DNA from: Primulina eburnea
Lineage: Eukaryota; Streptophyta; Magnoliopsida; Lamiales; Gesneriaceae
Assembly: GCF_022965805.1 (NCBI RefSeq)
Contig: NC_133104.1
Coordinates: 25,168,069 to 25,232,068 of the forward strand
Length of the DNA: 64,000 nt
Reading direction: 5' to 3'
The notes below the pieces were generated by a model that saw only the letters and a list, made by a program, of their open reading frames with translations, was not told the DNA's origin and ran no database searches. Shown here piece after piece: positions 22,179-32,912 of the stretch; positions within the stretch are counted from its first letter, which is position 1; the number at the start of each line of letters is the position of its first letter. Both the position numbers and the translations under genes were made by a program.

Positions 22179-23167
22179 TGTTGGAAACCAAATTTCGGAG
22201 TTTGACAAACTAAAGAAACTAACTGAATTATGAGACAACTGAATATGTGAAAGACGCGACTGATTACTTAACAACTGAAACCAGCTGAACTAATGAAGAA
22301 AACTGATCAGTTTGAAACCGATCAGTTAATATACTCAGCCGCATAAGTTTCAATTAAAACATATCTCAACTGAATGTTTCTCAGGAAAGAACAACCGACA
22401 AAAATACATAGTAGACAACAACTGAATATGGAAAGCCGCACCTCAATCATTACAACATAGAACAACGTATTTCGGCTATTGCAATTAAGACGCCGTATTA
22501 CAATCAATGAAGAGAACATTGCCCAAGGAATGATGAAGTGGCAATCAACGGATACTAGAATTCAAATGCATATCAAAATTACCGTTGAAAGAGAAGTTTA
22601 TAAATATGACTGAAGAACAGCAGAAGAAAGTAGAGACGATCACTCAATCTTAAACTTGTTGTTAATCTGTCAAAATTTTAGCTCATCCTTATTTGAATTA
22701 TTTGTAGTAATCAAGGCTACAATTTGAGTTTACTAGTACTCTCTAAAAGTTGTTAGATTCAATAGTGCTAAGATCAGTTACGCACTGAGAATATTGTGTA
22801 GAACTAAGAGTTTCAGTTTTCGCAGTGGTAAGTCCAAACTGAAGTGGGTCTGTACAAGGGTTGTACTCGATCAAAGTCTTTTAGTAAATATCATATCTTT
22901 GTGATAGAAGGGGTGACGTAGGAGTAATTGAATTCTCCGAACATCCAGAAACAACTCTTGCATATTTCTTTCAGTTTCGTATTCTATCTTTTAGTCAGTT
23001 ACTTTCCGCAACTACTCTAGTTTAACTGATTGTTATTGACCAACAAGATTCCGAGATTCAGTTTCTCACCAAACTGAACTCAAATATTATTAAAGAACAA
23101 TTTTAATTGTAAGTGTTTATTCAACCCCCCCTTCTAAAAACTTTTGTTACGACAACCGATCCTATCA
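22179..23167 (+). repeat. SireB 3' LTR (989 bp)
   Basis: TGTTGGAAACC to CCTATCA, followed by TATAC (23168-23172). Nearly identical to 2579-3577. Confidence 0.95.
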
Positions 23168-23172
23168 TATAC
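23168..23172 (+). repeat. SireB target site duplication, right copy (TATAC)
   Basis: Exact copy of 2574-2578. Confidence 0.93.
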
Positions 23173-25176
23173 CATATCGATCTCTAACCTAAATAATAAA
23201 ACCCTTCTATGCTCAATTACATGCTTAAACTATTTCCTTCCCAATTACAATATAGTTGAGGCCTAAGGCCCTTGGACTTTTCTCATTGAAATGAATGTCG
23301 CATTCTTACGTATCCTCAATGCTTAATACATACTAGCATATAAAAATTATTAAGTCATCCCATGATAGCCTTAGAATAATTTTAATAAATCAACTTCACT
23401 TATAACCCGTAGAGTTCTAGAATCCCCATATCAAGGTTTTAGATTTCTTACTCGATAAAAATCTTAACATTTGTCCATTGGTAACTTATGTTGAACACAA
23501 CAAATTATTATTTTTTATTTCACCCAAAATTATTGTATAAACACTTATCTCATAAACTTGAAATTCAAGCTTACTCAACCCAATTAGTAATACATAGTAC
23601 AACTCCAACACACATATCCGCTTAGTCCCAAGTTTCTTAATAACTTCCAAAAATTTCTCAAAACAAGGTGTCTACCTCAACCCTTACATGTGTATACAAA
23701 ATACCCTAACCATCAGTCATGCCCAACTTCCTAGAAAAATTTAACTTTAGTGAAGATATAATTTTTTTTTAACTTCTAAGATCATGATTAAAACTTATGC
23801 CACGTCAAACCTTAAGTCCTCAAAAATAAGTTAACTTAATGTCTAATCTTGTAAATTGACCAATTGATCAATTTTATCTTAAATTGTTATCACTCTAAAT
23901 TCTTAAATTTTCCACATCATTATTCTATTAACATTTAGATTTTAAAGCCTAGTATTGATTCATCCTACAATGCCCTTAATTATTATTTTTTATAACATCA
24001 TAACTCAGATATCCCAAAGTTCTAAATATCCCCTCAAACCTAAATCATCAAAATTTCCAATCATTTAAACCATTCGATTTTCATTTACTGTTAAACTAGT
24101 CCCCAAGTTTCTTATCAATTGCAACATTAATTCTTAATTTCCTCCAACATTAACCAATTTGTCCTAAATCTTGAAATTCCACAATTACCCATAAGTTGTT
24201 GGCGTTTCTAATTCCATTTTATATGTTTTTCGTAAGATAAAGTTCAATAATTTTAAACTTATTAAACCCAAAATCAATTCTCATAACATCGAAAAATACT
24301 AATTTAACCCAAGTGTTCTTCTAAAGTTCGAACTAAATCTTCAAAAATTCTAGAATTTGCAATGTGGCGCTTAAAGTTCTCAAAAATTAAACTTTTGGCC
24401 CTACAACTCTTCGAAATTTGCATTTTTGTCCACCTAAAATTTTCGAGTTAGCCTCCTTAAAACTTAAAATTCTCGAAACTCAAAATTTTAATCCCAAAGT
24501 TTGGTAAATTCGAAAATAGTCCATTAGATTTTTATTTTTGCACATAGTTCCTCAAATTATTGGTTATTTCAATTAGGTCCTTCAAATTCTTAATTCATTC
24601 AATCCAATCTTTAGATCTAACTAGGTAGAGATTTACATCCTAAATAAATTCTACGTCTTTATACTTCCAAAGATCGTCGTAGTTTTCGTATCATTATTGC
24701 TTATATGAAATCCTCAAATTTTGATTCACTAGTAACCATGAATCATCAGTATTTTATTTTCTTTAGAAAACTTACAAGCCCCAAAAGCATTCATAATTTT
24801 CAAGATTAACTTACGACCCATAAGTAGAACATTAGTACTACTAACCCAATAATTAATATAGTCAAAGCATTTTCAACCTTTTCTAATGTCCAATAGCAGA
24901 ATTCTTAATCATTCTAATTCCACCACAAAGTCAGCACGCATAAAAATCATATAATTTCTCATTTCATGTCGTAATATGTTTAAAAATTTTAAAGCATCTA
25001 ATCTCAAAATATAATGACAGATTAACATGCCTCGTAAAATGCATATCATGTAAATATACAGGTGATATCATTAAAACATTTAAAACATTAAAACTTACAG
25101 ACTTGAGGATTGAAGACTGGGCGGCAGAAGCTGGCGGTGGCACAACCCTATACAGGAACCTGGATCTGATACCAAC
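23173..25176 (-). mobile_element. Ty3-O internal region, 5' part (no coding capacity seen)
   Basis: AT-rich DNA between the SireB insertion and the Ty3-O primer binding site. No gag or pol motif was found on either strand. From about 24300 to 24620 it has loosely periodic clauses built on AAATTCGAAA and CCTTCAAATT-like words, similar in style to 43260-43560 in Ty3-C. With 1998-2573 the total internal length is only about 2.6 kb, which suggests a non-autonomous (LARD-like) element or one whose coding part was deleted. Confidence 0.55.
25163..25174 (-). other. Ty3-O primer binding site
   Basis: Minus-strand TGGTATCAGATC two bases inside the LTR end; close to the tRNA-iMet PBS with a changed final part. 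It fixes the element's orientation as minus. Confidence 0.65.
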
Positions 25177-27721
25177 TGAAACATCTACCTTTTTTTTTAA
25201 ATGCTAAAATTTTTAATTTTTTTAAAAGCTCACGTTTTCGAAAATAGACATTCAAATAATCGTAATTATTTGACAGTAAAATCAATTCAGTTTAAATTAA
25301 TCAAACTCATCCAAAATCATACGTAAACATAAACGTATAAAAATCTTAAAGTCATCAACGTAGGAAAATGTTCATCTCTTCTCAAAACTCATAAATCATA
25401 ATGCGGAAAACATGTTGTCTTCGAGTCGTGTCACCGCACCAGGTCTGCCTACTCAGAGTTCGGCACCTCCAGTCTCCTCATCATTAAGCTCACCTGCATC
25501 ACACATGCCTAGTGAGTCTAAGGACTCAACACACCTGTACCATGAATAAAAAGTACATATACATAGCACACAGCAGTGAAAAATATCATTCTCAACATAT
25601 ATTTCAAGAACTTAAAATCATAACGTAAACGTGTTGTATAAAATCATGTCGTGTCAAATCATGTCATCTCATATCATCATATACGTGTCAAGACAGCTCA
25701 TCGCCTCATCATAAACTTAAACATTTTTTTTTCTTGAATTCAGTTCATTAGTTGTGACTTTCGTATCAGCTCTATCGATGGATCCATCTATAAAAACCGT
25801 GGTACCCGGCGGCGGGAGACATCAGCGACAGCATTACCCGCCCAGTAAGACAGTATACATATGCATCGTCAGTCACAACCAATTCCCATCCTTCAAAATA
25901 TCATCATTTTCATCACTTAATAAAAACACGCATATGTATAACTTTTCCTTTAAACCAAGCATGCAATGTATTTATCGTAATTGCGTAAAAATCATAAAAA
26001 TGATACATAAACATTTAAAATATCATATATTTGTGCTCAGGGCGCTGTCAGAACCAAAACCTCACCCCGGGTGCAAAATGATTATTTTGCCCCTCACAAC
26101 CCAAAATTATCGTTTCACCCCTGGACCTCTAAAATTGACCCGAAGCTTACCAAACTCCTTAAAATGTCCCAAAACATATTTAAAAGTATCCTTAGACGTA
26201 AACTCGAGCTCATTTCATAACTTAACCGAATTGTTTTAAAACTTGGACCGGGGTCCCTGTTTTAACTCGAATCGAACCGAAACTTTCCCAATTTTTTTCC
26301 ACACCTTATAAACACTTAAAAGTTCTTACAAACCTAAAAAAACAAACCCTTAGACACTGGCATGGTGGTCCAGCAAGCTGCTAAAATCCTAGCACCTAAA
26401 ATTCGAAAAAGAACAAAAGAATTACTCCTCAAATCTCGGCCCTAACTTGCTAACCACCCAACCAGCCTCATACCAAACCGCTAGGAACCAAGACCAGACC
26501 CTACTGATCCCAGTTAAACGAGACTTGCAGCACCTCTCACGCCCATACCTTCGAACAACCGCTGCACACGCAAACACCTATCTATGGCCGAAACTTGTCC
26601 TCGATTCACTTGGCTACAAGACCAGCTCCAGCTGTGTCCAGCCATCTGGAACCATAACCTCGACCCACCAGGGTCTTGTTCATGGCCAGGGATGGCTCGT
26701 ACGCAACCAGATCGGCCCCTCCCCCATGCCCTACCATAAAACGAACCCCTAACCATGCACTCTCATCTCGGCCTTTCAGCCTACAACAACAACAACCACT
26801 CTAACTCCCAAAACACCATCTCGTCACCATGCTCAGACTCTTAACACTCCAACCGCAGCCCCTTGCCAGTAAACCAGAAAACGTGAGCATGGAAGAAAAT
26901 GCAAGAATACATGTACAAACCGAAAACTCTTCATGCCATAAACTGGATCGAAATATTTCATGCATAATACATACATATCAGACATATATTACGTGAATGA
27001 TGCAGAAAATATGTTACATAGCGTGCCTGATGTTTGCTTAAGGAAAAACGATCGAGAAACCAACAACCGAATGAAGAAGATCTTTGCTTGACGAGGAAAT
27101 TGGCTTCACCGAAATGTTGTAGCAGCAAATCACGAGGATGAATGTGAGTGAAGGAGGTGGACGGCTGATGAAGGGTGATTAGATTAGTGGGGAGTTAAGG
27201 GAATAATTAGTAGTTAATTAAATAGATAATAATTTAGCTAATGGCCCCTATTTTTATTTAAGGGTAAAAATTAAATAAATAAGTCCAATACTTAAAAAGT
27301 ATTAGCCGAACACTTAAAAAGTCCTCCGATTCGATAAAATTCATGTTCCGTTAAAAATAAAATCTTGCGGGTAAAAATAACCAAATAAAATCCCATTTTT
27401 GAAAATACCCTTAAAAATGTTTTAAATTAATTTATAAAAATAGATCGTATAATAAAATAATTTTTCTGAAAATTCTCTGGTCTCCGTTCCTCGTTCGAGC
27501 GTGAAATGCATCTAGAAACCCTCATGCATGAACTTTTAAAATTTCATGAACTAAATTCTATCATGCAATAATTATGCATGAAATGCATAAAATAATTAAA
27601 CAGAAATTAATAAAATAAACATGCATTTCATGCTTTAAAACAAATTAATAAAATACCAAAGAAATTTAATAACTTGCATGCATGTGGTTCTCGTGGACCT
27701 TCAGATTTTCGGGACGTTACA
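25177..27721 (-). repeat. Ty3-O 5' LTR (about 2545 bp)
   Basis: On the minus strand it runs from TGTAACGTCCCG (27721) to GATGTTTCA (25177). The part 27020-27721 matches the surviving 3' LTR (1255-1997). ORFs here such as 25754-26239 and 26447-26752 lie in LTR sequence and show no protein family. Target duplication cannot be tested because the other end is cut off. Confidence 0.7.
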
Positions 27722-27956
27722 ATATGTGAGGCCCGGGACCGAAAATGGCGAGGGGTGAACGCCGGTTCCATGAGGTTGCATGGACAATGAGCGGCTCCTG
27801 GCAGGATTCTAGGTCGAGGGAACATGAATGAACTGATCCCACATCGAAATGAGACGGATTTCGAGACTGTTCAATGTAATGGACTGTACAGTTGAGGAGG
27901 GCTTAAAAGATTTTGATTGGTACTACTCATATCACGAAGGTGCATCTTCTTTTCGG

Positions 27957-28041
27957 TAGCTCATCACATAAGAACTCCAAAGTTAAGCGTGCTTGACTTG
28001 GGGAAATTTTGGGATGGGTGGAAGTTTCCCAGGGTGCATGT
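27957..28041 (+). other. 5S rRNA-like block in Cassandra LTR 1 (box C region deleted)
   Basis: Similar to plant 5S rRNA in the region of the A box (AGTTAAGCGTGCTTG) but lacks nine bases, ACCTCCTGG, found in LTR 2 after GGGATGGGTG. That is the heart of the 5S box C/internal control region. It is not a 5S gene. Confidence 0.8.
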
Positions 28042-28416
28042 GAGTGAGGACATAAGCACGCTGGAAAGACTCGTCTTGATACAGTGAGGACAGTCGTCGA
28101 ATCTGGGGCGTTACAGTTGGTATCAGAGCCGACCTCTCTTAGTACGGTGTGGTTCGGGGATGAACCAAGCGGAAGCTGGTGGGTATGTGAGGCCCGGACC
28201 GAAGAGGGCAGGGGGTGATCGCCGGTGCCATGAGGTTTCACGGACAATGAGCGTCTTCTGGCAGGCTTCTAGGTGGAGGGAACATGAATAAACTGATCCA
28301 ACACCGGAATGAGAGGGATTCCGAGACTGTTCAATGTAATGGACTGTACAGTTGAGGAGGGCTTAAAAGATTTTGATTGGTACTACTCATATCACGAAGG
28401 TGCATCTTCTTTTCAA

Positions 28417-28508
28417 TAGCTAATCACATAAGAACTCCAAAGTTAAGCGTGCTTGACTTGGGGCAATTTTGGGATGGGTGACCTCCTGGGAAGTTTCCGA
28501 GGGTGCCT
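28417..28508 (+). other. 5S rRNA-like block in Cassandra LTR 2 (box C region kept)
   Basis: Starts near AATAGCTAATCACATA and has AGTTAAGCGTGCTTG (28441-28455) and GGGATGGGTGACCTCCTGGG (28471-28490), the latter identical in form to the plant 5S rRNA box C. The intervening segment differs from true 5S rRNA. Confidence 0.85.
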
Positions 28509-28584
28509 GTGAGTGAGGACATAAGCACGCTGGAAAGACCCGTCTTGATACAGTGAGAACAGTCGTCGAATCTGGGGCATTACA

Positions 28585-28722
28585 TAAAATACATAAACTA
28601 ATCAAACACAAATTAATAGACATGAATTTAATGCTTTAAAAGAATTTCATAAAATACCAAAGAAATTTAATAATTTGCATGCACGTAGTTCACGTGGACA
28701 TTCAGATTTTCGGGACGTTACA
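28585..28722 (-). repeat. Terminal scrap of a second Ty3-O-family LTR
   Basis: Matches the start of the Ty3-O LTR read on the minus strand (TGTAACGTCCCG at 28722) for about 138 bp, with more differences than the 27721 copy. It abuts Cassandra on the left and LTR-D3 on the right. Probably a solo-LTR or recombination remnant. Confidence 0.65.
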
Positions 28723-29002
28723 CCCGAAGATCATAATACATGCTAAATAATATTTTAAAATGTTTATGATGAAAATATGAGATTTTATAATTTATGATAA
28801 ATTTTTGTAATTTTTACTGTTAATATGTTATTTTACTAATTTGGAAATGGCGCGATATTTTATGATTAAAAAGAAAAAAAAAATATTTTGATGTATATGA
28901 ATTGATTGTGACAAAAAAAGATATGATATATGATTATTGGGAATATCGTGAGGGAGAAGGCAAAAAAAGAGCCCATTTACGGGAGAAAGCCCAGAGGGAA
29001 TC

Positions 29003-29352
29003 TGTTGGGTGCAATAATTGTCCTTGCTTGGTAGAGCGATCGAACAGTGGTGCTTGAGCTACTGTGCGGTTTAAAAGATTTGAGTTGCACCATTACTACT
29101 AGCTATAGCTTTTGGTAAAGCGGTAAGCACTCGGTCCTACAATTGGTATCAGAGCCAAGGTCATGGGTTCGATTCCCATTGATTGCAAGGAGAGCAATTA
29201 TTGGGAGGGAGATTGTTGGGTGCAATAATTGTCCTTGCTTGGTAGAGCTATCGAACCATGATGCTTGTGCTGCTGTGCGGTTAAAAAGATTTGAGTTGCA
29301 CCATTACCACTAGCTATAGCTTTTGGTGAAGCGGCAAGCGCTCGGTCCTACA
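29003..29352 (+). mobile_element. TRIM-2: complete 350-bp terminal-repeat retrotransposon in miniature
   Basis: Two 139-bp LTRs (29003-29141 and 29214-29352; TGTTGGGTGC to GGTCCTACA), target duplication GAATC on both sides (28998-29002, 29353-29357), PBS TGGTATCAGAGCC (29144-29156) and purine tract GGGAGGGAGAT (29203-29213). The 72-bp internal region has no coding capacity. The LTRs differ at several positions, so it is not brand new. It lies inside LTR-D3. Confidence 0.93.
29164..29180 (+). other. tRNA T-arm-like hairpin with B box in TRIM-2
   Basis: ATGGG-TTCGATT-CCCAT is a perfect 5-bp stem with a 7-base loop, the geometry and sequence of a tRNA T arm; it contains GGTTCGATTCC (29166-29176), a match to the Pol III B box. 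No acceptor or D arm was found around it. Confidence 0.7.
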
Positions 29353-29933
29353 GAATCTAACGATCATATTTCTATTTACGTCGGTGCCTAGTGCCCGTCC
29401 CCATGCACAATGGTGAGCTAAGACTGATCACTCGACCAAATGATATAGCCAGTCACTTTCAAGGATCAAACTTTACCTAAAATGATATATGATGATGGAA
29501 AGCTTTACGATTAAATGATTTATGATTTATTTATGATTACAAGCTTATTTTAAATTAAAGTATGATTTTAATGCATGTGTCTGTATATGTATTATTTGTT
29601 ACATATGTTTATAACGTTTCAGGTCATTAGATTCACTAGGTTTGAATACTGCAGGTAAGGATGAGATTGAGGGAGACACTGACGCTTGAGTGGATCGAGT
29701 CTGACAGTACATTCCCAAGAGACACTATTTTCCGCACATATTAGTATTTAAAGTTTTGCGAAAAGATTTTGAGGATTTTTTATTTAGAGTTTTATACTTT
29801 ATTTTGAAGTTCATTTTGAATTATTTTTAAATGGTGCAAAATATTTATATTTTAAATGTTTAGTGTTTCAGATGAATGAATTAGAAAAAAAAAAATCAGT
29901 ACTTTTTAAGGAAAATGGGTATTGAACGTCTCA

Positions 29934-30670
29934 CGAATTAAGTAAATTTTGTACCAATTTAGTTATAGTATTTTTACTTCAAAAATTGCACAATCAAAAG
30001 GTACCCAATATTAACTTCAAATTATATTTTTTAAAAAAAACATATATATGTTGAACATATATATTTTTTTGGGAAGAATTACAAGTGTATGGTAAAAATA
30101 CTATGAAACATGTGGTCGGTGAGAAAGATAAAATACTGTAATGCATCTGTCTTTATTAAAAAGCCATTTTTAAAGGTCAACACGATGGTTATCTTCATGT
30201 AAAATCATACTCTTATTTAAGAAATTCTCTACAATTGTTACCTTGATTGGCTTTATGATGGTTGTTTACCTCACATGATGATGCTCTCTTTGTTACTCTT
30301 CTATGTTTACTCCCATATTTCGGATCCATTTCTTTCAAATTCCTTATATTCATTGTCAATCATCCAAATGGGGCAGTTGTTCATCATTGAATTTCTTTCT
30401 TTACAAGTGAAACTGGAGATATAACTTTCGTATTTACAGAAGAATGGCGGGCTTAATGTTTGTATTGTTGTACAGTTTTTGTTATTTGTCTACTCGACTA
30501 GCTTTCCATTACGGGTAATTGGTTAACCATGCTTTGTTCTTAAGTTTTGTCTTAAACAATTGAAATTAAAATTAAATATTTTATACTTCATATTTCAACA
30601 AAGCAGTTCCGACTTCGATTTTAGCATTACGCTGCTTAGCTTTTTGAATCAATGTTGTTCCCTTCTTTAG
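29934..30670 (+). other. AT-rich DNA, probably RabA intron remnant
   Basis: No protein motif or terminal repeat is seen. The last 25 bases (pyrimidine tract ending TTCTTTAG) form a good 3' splice site directly before the RabA exon. RabA genes normally have one intron at this codon position, so at least the right part is intron. Exon 1, with the P-loop, was not found anywhere in the window. Confidence 0.45.
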
Positions 30671-30932
30671 GTATCGTGCCATTCATGGTTCGTCGGAACG
30701 GTTGCGGTGCTTGGAACGGCAACGACCGTTCCAGTTCCAATGTTATGTTGCGGAACGGTTGTATAAAAAAATTAATAAATTCAAAAAATTGGTAAAAAAA
30801 TGTAAATATAAATTACATCATACTAAAAAATAAAATATATAAAGTTATTACAAATTAATAGATCAATACAAAACTATTTTACAATAATAGCACAATAAGA
30901 AAATACACACTAAAAATTATAACATACCAAAG

Positions 30933-31569
30933 CTAATACCATGAAGAGTGACGCGGAGGAGCGATATCATTTTTATATTCTTCATCACTATCTCGTAGAT
31001 TAAATTGATTTCGAACATTTGGATATTGACGTGATTGTCCATAGGGATATTGATTAGATTGAGATGACGAAATATCATTAGAATGGGATGATTGATTTTG
31101 TAATAGTGTTTTGTCACGACGATTATAGTATGCGAATCCACGATACACAGTAGAACTATCAGCTGTACTTGAAGATCTATACTCGGGACCATGACGTCCA
31201 ACACCACGCCATATAGATGATGAAGATTCATTGTATCTATCACCAATATACTGAGACGACCCATAATCAAATCCACGATAATCTAATTCCATGTGTACCA
31301 GATGTTGAAAAATCAAATGATCTATCAAAAGAATCGTGTGTGGAATTATAATTACCCTGATATCCATATCCACCTGATTGATATCCAGTCGATGATATTT
31401 CCTTGGGAGCTTTATAACATGCCTGAACATTTCCACTAACAAGTGCAATATGTTCTTTGAATCTCGTAATTCCTCCGTTTATGGTTTTTCCACAAAATTT
31501 GCATAATATTATCTTCCGATTATCACCTACGATGTGAGCGAACTCCCAACCAATATCTTTTGGAACCAT
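30933..31569 (-). pseudogene. hAT transposase N-terminal fragment with BED zinc finger
   Basis: Starts MVPKDIGWEFAHIV at 31569. The BED finger is CKFCGK...RFKEHIAL...C (about residues 23-52), followed by a Tyr/Ser/Gly-rich linker. A frameshift near 31290 moves the reading from 31267-31569 to the overlapping frame 30933-31448, which continues the Ser/Tyr-rich linker to a stop at 30933. No DDE/RNase H fold or hATC motif follows. The BED domain would bind the transposon ends. A fragment only. Confidence 0.75.
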
Positions 31570-32227
31570 TCTACATATTCAAAAGCTATCATTCATTGGC
31601 TTTAATCAAAGGAACCTCATTGAAGCAATAAAACAAACACTTGGTAGGCACAATAGATTATTAGTTCCTTGATCAATGAATTCAATAAAAATCCTTGAAC
31701 AATGAACATATGACAATATATAGATAAAATATATACCAATGAAAAGATCTAATTATCAATAAACATGGCTTATATACATATATTCATCAAGTGAGTACAA
31801 GGAGAAGTTTCTACTTACTACCCAACCAAATGATTACTTAGATGTTCTTGAAGAGAATCCTACAACAAAAGACATGAATTCAACCATTAATCCTTCCCAA
31901 CAATCAAAGAACTCAACGAAACCATCAATTACCTTCAATTTCTTAAACCCTCTATCAAGTCAAGAATATAGACTTCTTACCTTGAAGCTTGTAAATTGAG
32001 ATAGGAAAATCTAAACAATAAACTAAAATCCTTGAGCTTGAGGTAGAAGATGAGGGAGAGAAAACCTTGGAGAGAAGACGGCTTGAATCGATGGAATGAT
32101 AAGGAAAGAAGAAAATTATTAGAAAGCCCTAGCCAATGCAATATATAATTCTTTTAGTGCCTACAAACACGTTTCTTTTTTTTTTTACAGATTGGGGGCG
32201 CATATGCGCGACTTCCCACGGATTTTA

Positions 32228-32312
32228 GCGACGGTTTTACCAAATGAAATCGGCGACGGTTTTGGTAAAACCGTCGCTAGTAGCGACGGTTCAAAACAAA
32301 TCCGTCGCAACT
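32228..32312 (+). repeat. Inverted GCGACGG repeats inside hAT-1
   Basis: GCGACGGTTTTACC, GCGACGGTTTTGG, AAACCGTCGC, GCGACGGTT and ATCCGTCGC occur within about 85 bp and form strong inverted repeats. Such GCGACGG arrays are typical subterminal repeats of plant DNA transposons (often CACTA), so this may be a piece of a second element captured by hAT-1. Confidence 0.55.
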
Positions 32313-32912
32313 TGCGTTCCGTTCCGCCCGTTCCGTTTCTCTTTCCCGTTATGCGGCCGATAAAACGCCACATAACACCGATACAATACAATAAACGATT
32401 TGGCCTGGAACTTTGGAACGGTGGCCACCGTTCCCGTTCCCGTTCCGTTCCGCCCGTTATGCGGCCGTTCCGACGAACCATGGATTGCCATTACTAGCGC
32501 TTACTATCGAGGAGCTGTTGGTGCTTTGCTTGTGTATGATGTCACTCGACGTCCAACATTTGAGAACGTTTTGAGATGGCTCAAAGAATTGAGGGATCAC
32601 ACTGACCCAAATATCGCAATCATACTGATCGGTAACAAATCTGATCTTCGACATCTTGTAGCCGTTTCGACCGACGATGGCAAAGATTTAGCGGAGGAGG
32701 AGTCTCTCTACTTCATGGAAACTTCTGCTTTGGAAGCAACAAATGTGAAAAAGGCATTTTCTGAAGTTCTTGTTCAGATTCATCAGATTGTTAGCCGGAA
32801 AGCTGTTGAGGCTGGCGATGAAACTGCTACTTCAGTTCCGACAAAGGGGGAAAAAATCAATATCGAAGACGATACTTCGATTTGGAAGAGATACGGATGC
32901 TGCTCAAACTAG

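Larger units (their letters stand above)
2579..23167 (+). mobile_element. SireB: complete Sirevirus (Ty1/copia) carrying a nested Ty3 element
   Basis: Bounded by 999-bp (2579-3577) and 989-bp (22179-23167) LTRs with TG...CA ends and a perfect TATAC duplication. Removing the nested Ty3-A (11813-20290, including one target copy) leaves about 12.1 kb, the size range of the long Sireviruses. Order: LTR, PBS, gag, protease, integrase, RT, RNase H, a non-gag-pol region with two opposite-strand ORFs, a long sense ORF, polypurine tracts, LTR. Gag type, the order integrase before RT, and the repeated AAAAAGGGGGAA tract are Sirevirus features. The gag-pol frame carries about ten stops and a frameshift, so this copy is not autonomous. 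The LTRs differ at only a small number of sites, so the insertion is fairly recent. Confidence 0.93.
27725..28584 (+). mobile_element. Cassandra-type TRIM with 5S rRNA-like LTRs
   Basis: Two LTRs (27725-28115, 28186-28584; TGTGAGGCCCGG to GGGGCRTTACA) flank a 70-bp internal region with a tRNA-iMet PBS (TGGTATCAGAGCC, 28118-28130) and a purine tract before the second LTR. Each LTR holds a 5S rRNA-like block (AGAACTCCAAAGTTAAGCGTGCTTG, shown here only by position, then GGGATGGGTG), the hallmark of Cassandra. It encodes no protein and must be mobilised in trans. No clear 5-bp target duplication is seen: the left flank is the Ty3-O LTR edge plus ATA, the right a scrap of a Ty3-O-type LTR. Confidence 0.9.
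28723..29933 (+). repeat. LTR-D3: left-truncated LTR of family D
   Basis: Collinear with 51893-52973 of solo LTR D2, including the CCCGAAGATCATA block, the GTCACTTTCAAGGATCAAAC segment and the TGAGTGGATCGAGT segment. The left end is cut where the Ty3-O LTR scrap begins. The right end is uncertain (about 29895-29933). TRIM-2 is inserted in it. Confidence 0.65.
30684..32484 (-). mobile_element. hAT-1: hAT-superfamily derivative inserted in the RabA exon
   Basis: Terminal inverted repeats CATGGTTCGTCGGAACGG (30684-30701) and its complement at 32465-32482, with the right end carrying two extra bases. Eight-base target duplication GTGCCATT/TTGCCATT (7 of 8 identical) at 30676-30683 and 32485-32492. 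Subterminal GGAACGG repeats at both ends. Inside, on the minus strand, lies a BED zinc-finger start of a hAT transposase (31569 downward). The catalytic RNase H-like domain and the hAT dimerisation domain are missing, so it is non-autonomous. Confidence 0.8.
30671..32912 (+). pseudogene. RabA (Rab11-class) GTPase, last exon split by a hAT insertion
   Basis: The exon starts at 30671 after TTTAG (codons Tyr-Arg-Ala-Ile), is interrupted at 30683, and resumes at 32487 with [17 protein letters not shown]. About 140 residues follow: the WLKELRDH helix, the guanine-binding G4 motif GNKSDL (about 32631-32648), the G5 motif ETSALEA (about 32718-32738), a variable tail and the C-terminal Cys-Cys prenylation motif of GCCSN before TAG 32910-32912. 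RabA proteins direct trans-Golgi/recycling-endosome traffic. Apart from the insertion the exon has no stop or frameshift. Without exon 1 (P-loop, switch I), and with 1.8 kb of transposon in the exon, a functional product is unlikely unless the element is spliced out. Confidence 0.85.

Noticed and set aside
25754..26752. ORFs of 161 and 101 aa in 25754-26752
   Set aside because: They lie in the Ty3-O LTR, contain no domain, and have no counterpart reading.
27957..28508. Possible 5S rRNA genes
   Set aside because: Only parts of 5S rRNA match, the middle is replaced, and the blocks lie in paired LTRs of a Cassandra TRIM.
29144..29180. Possible tRNA gene
   Set aside because: Only a T arm and B box are present; no acceptor stem, D arm or anticodon arm. 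It is inside a TRIM.
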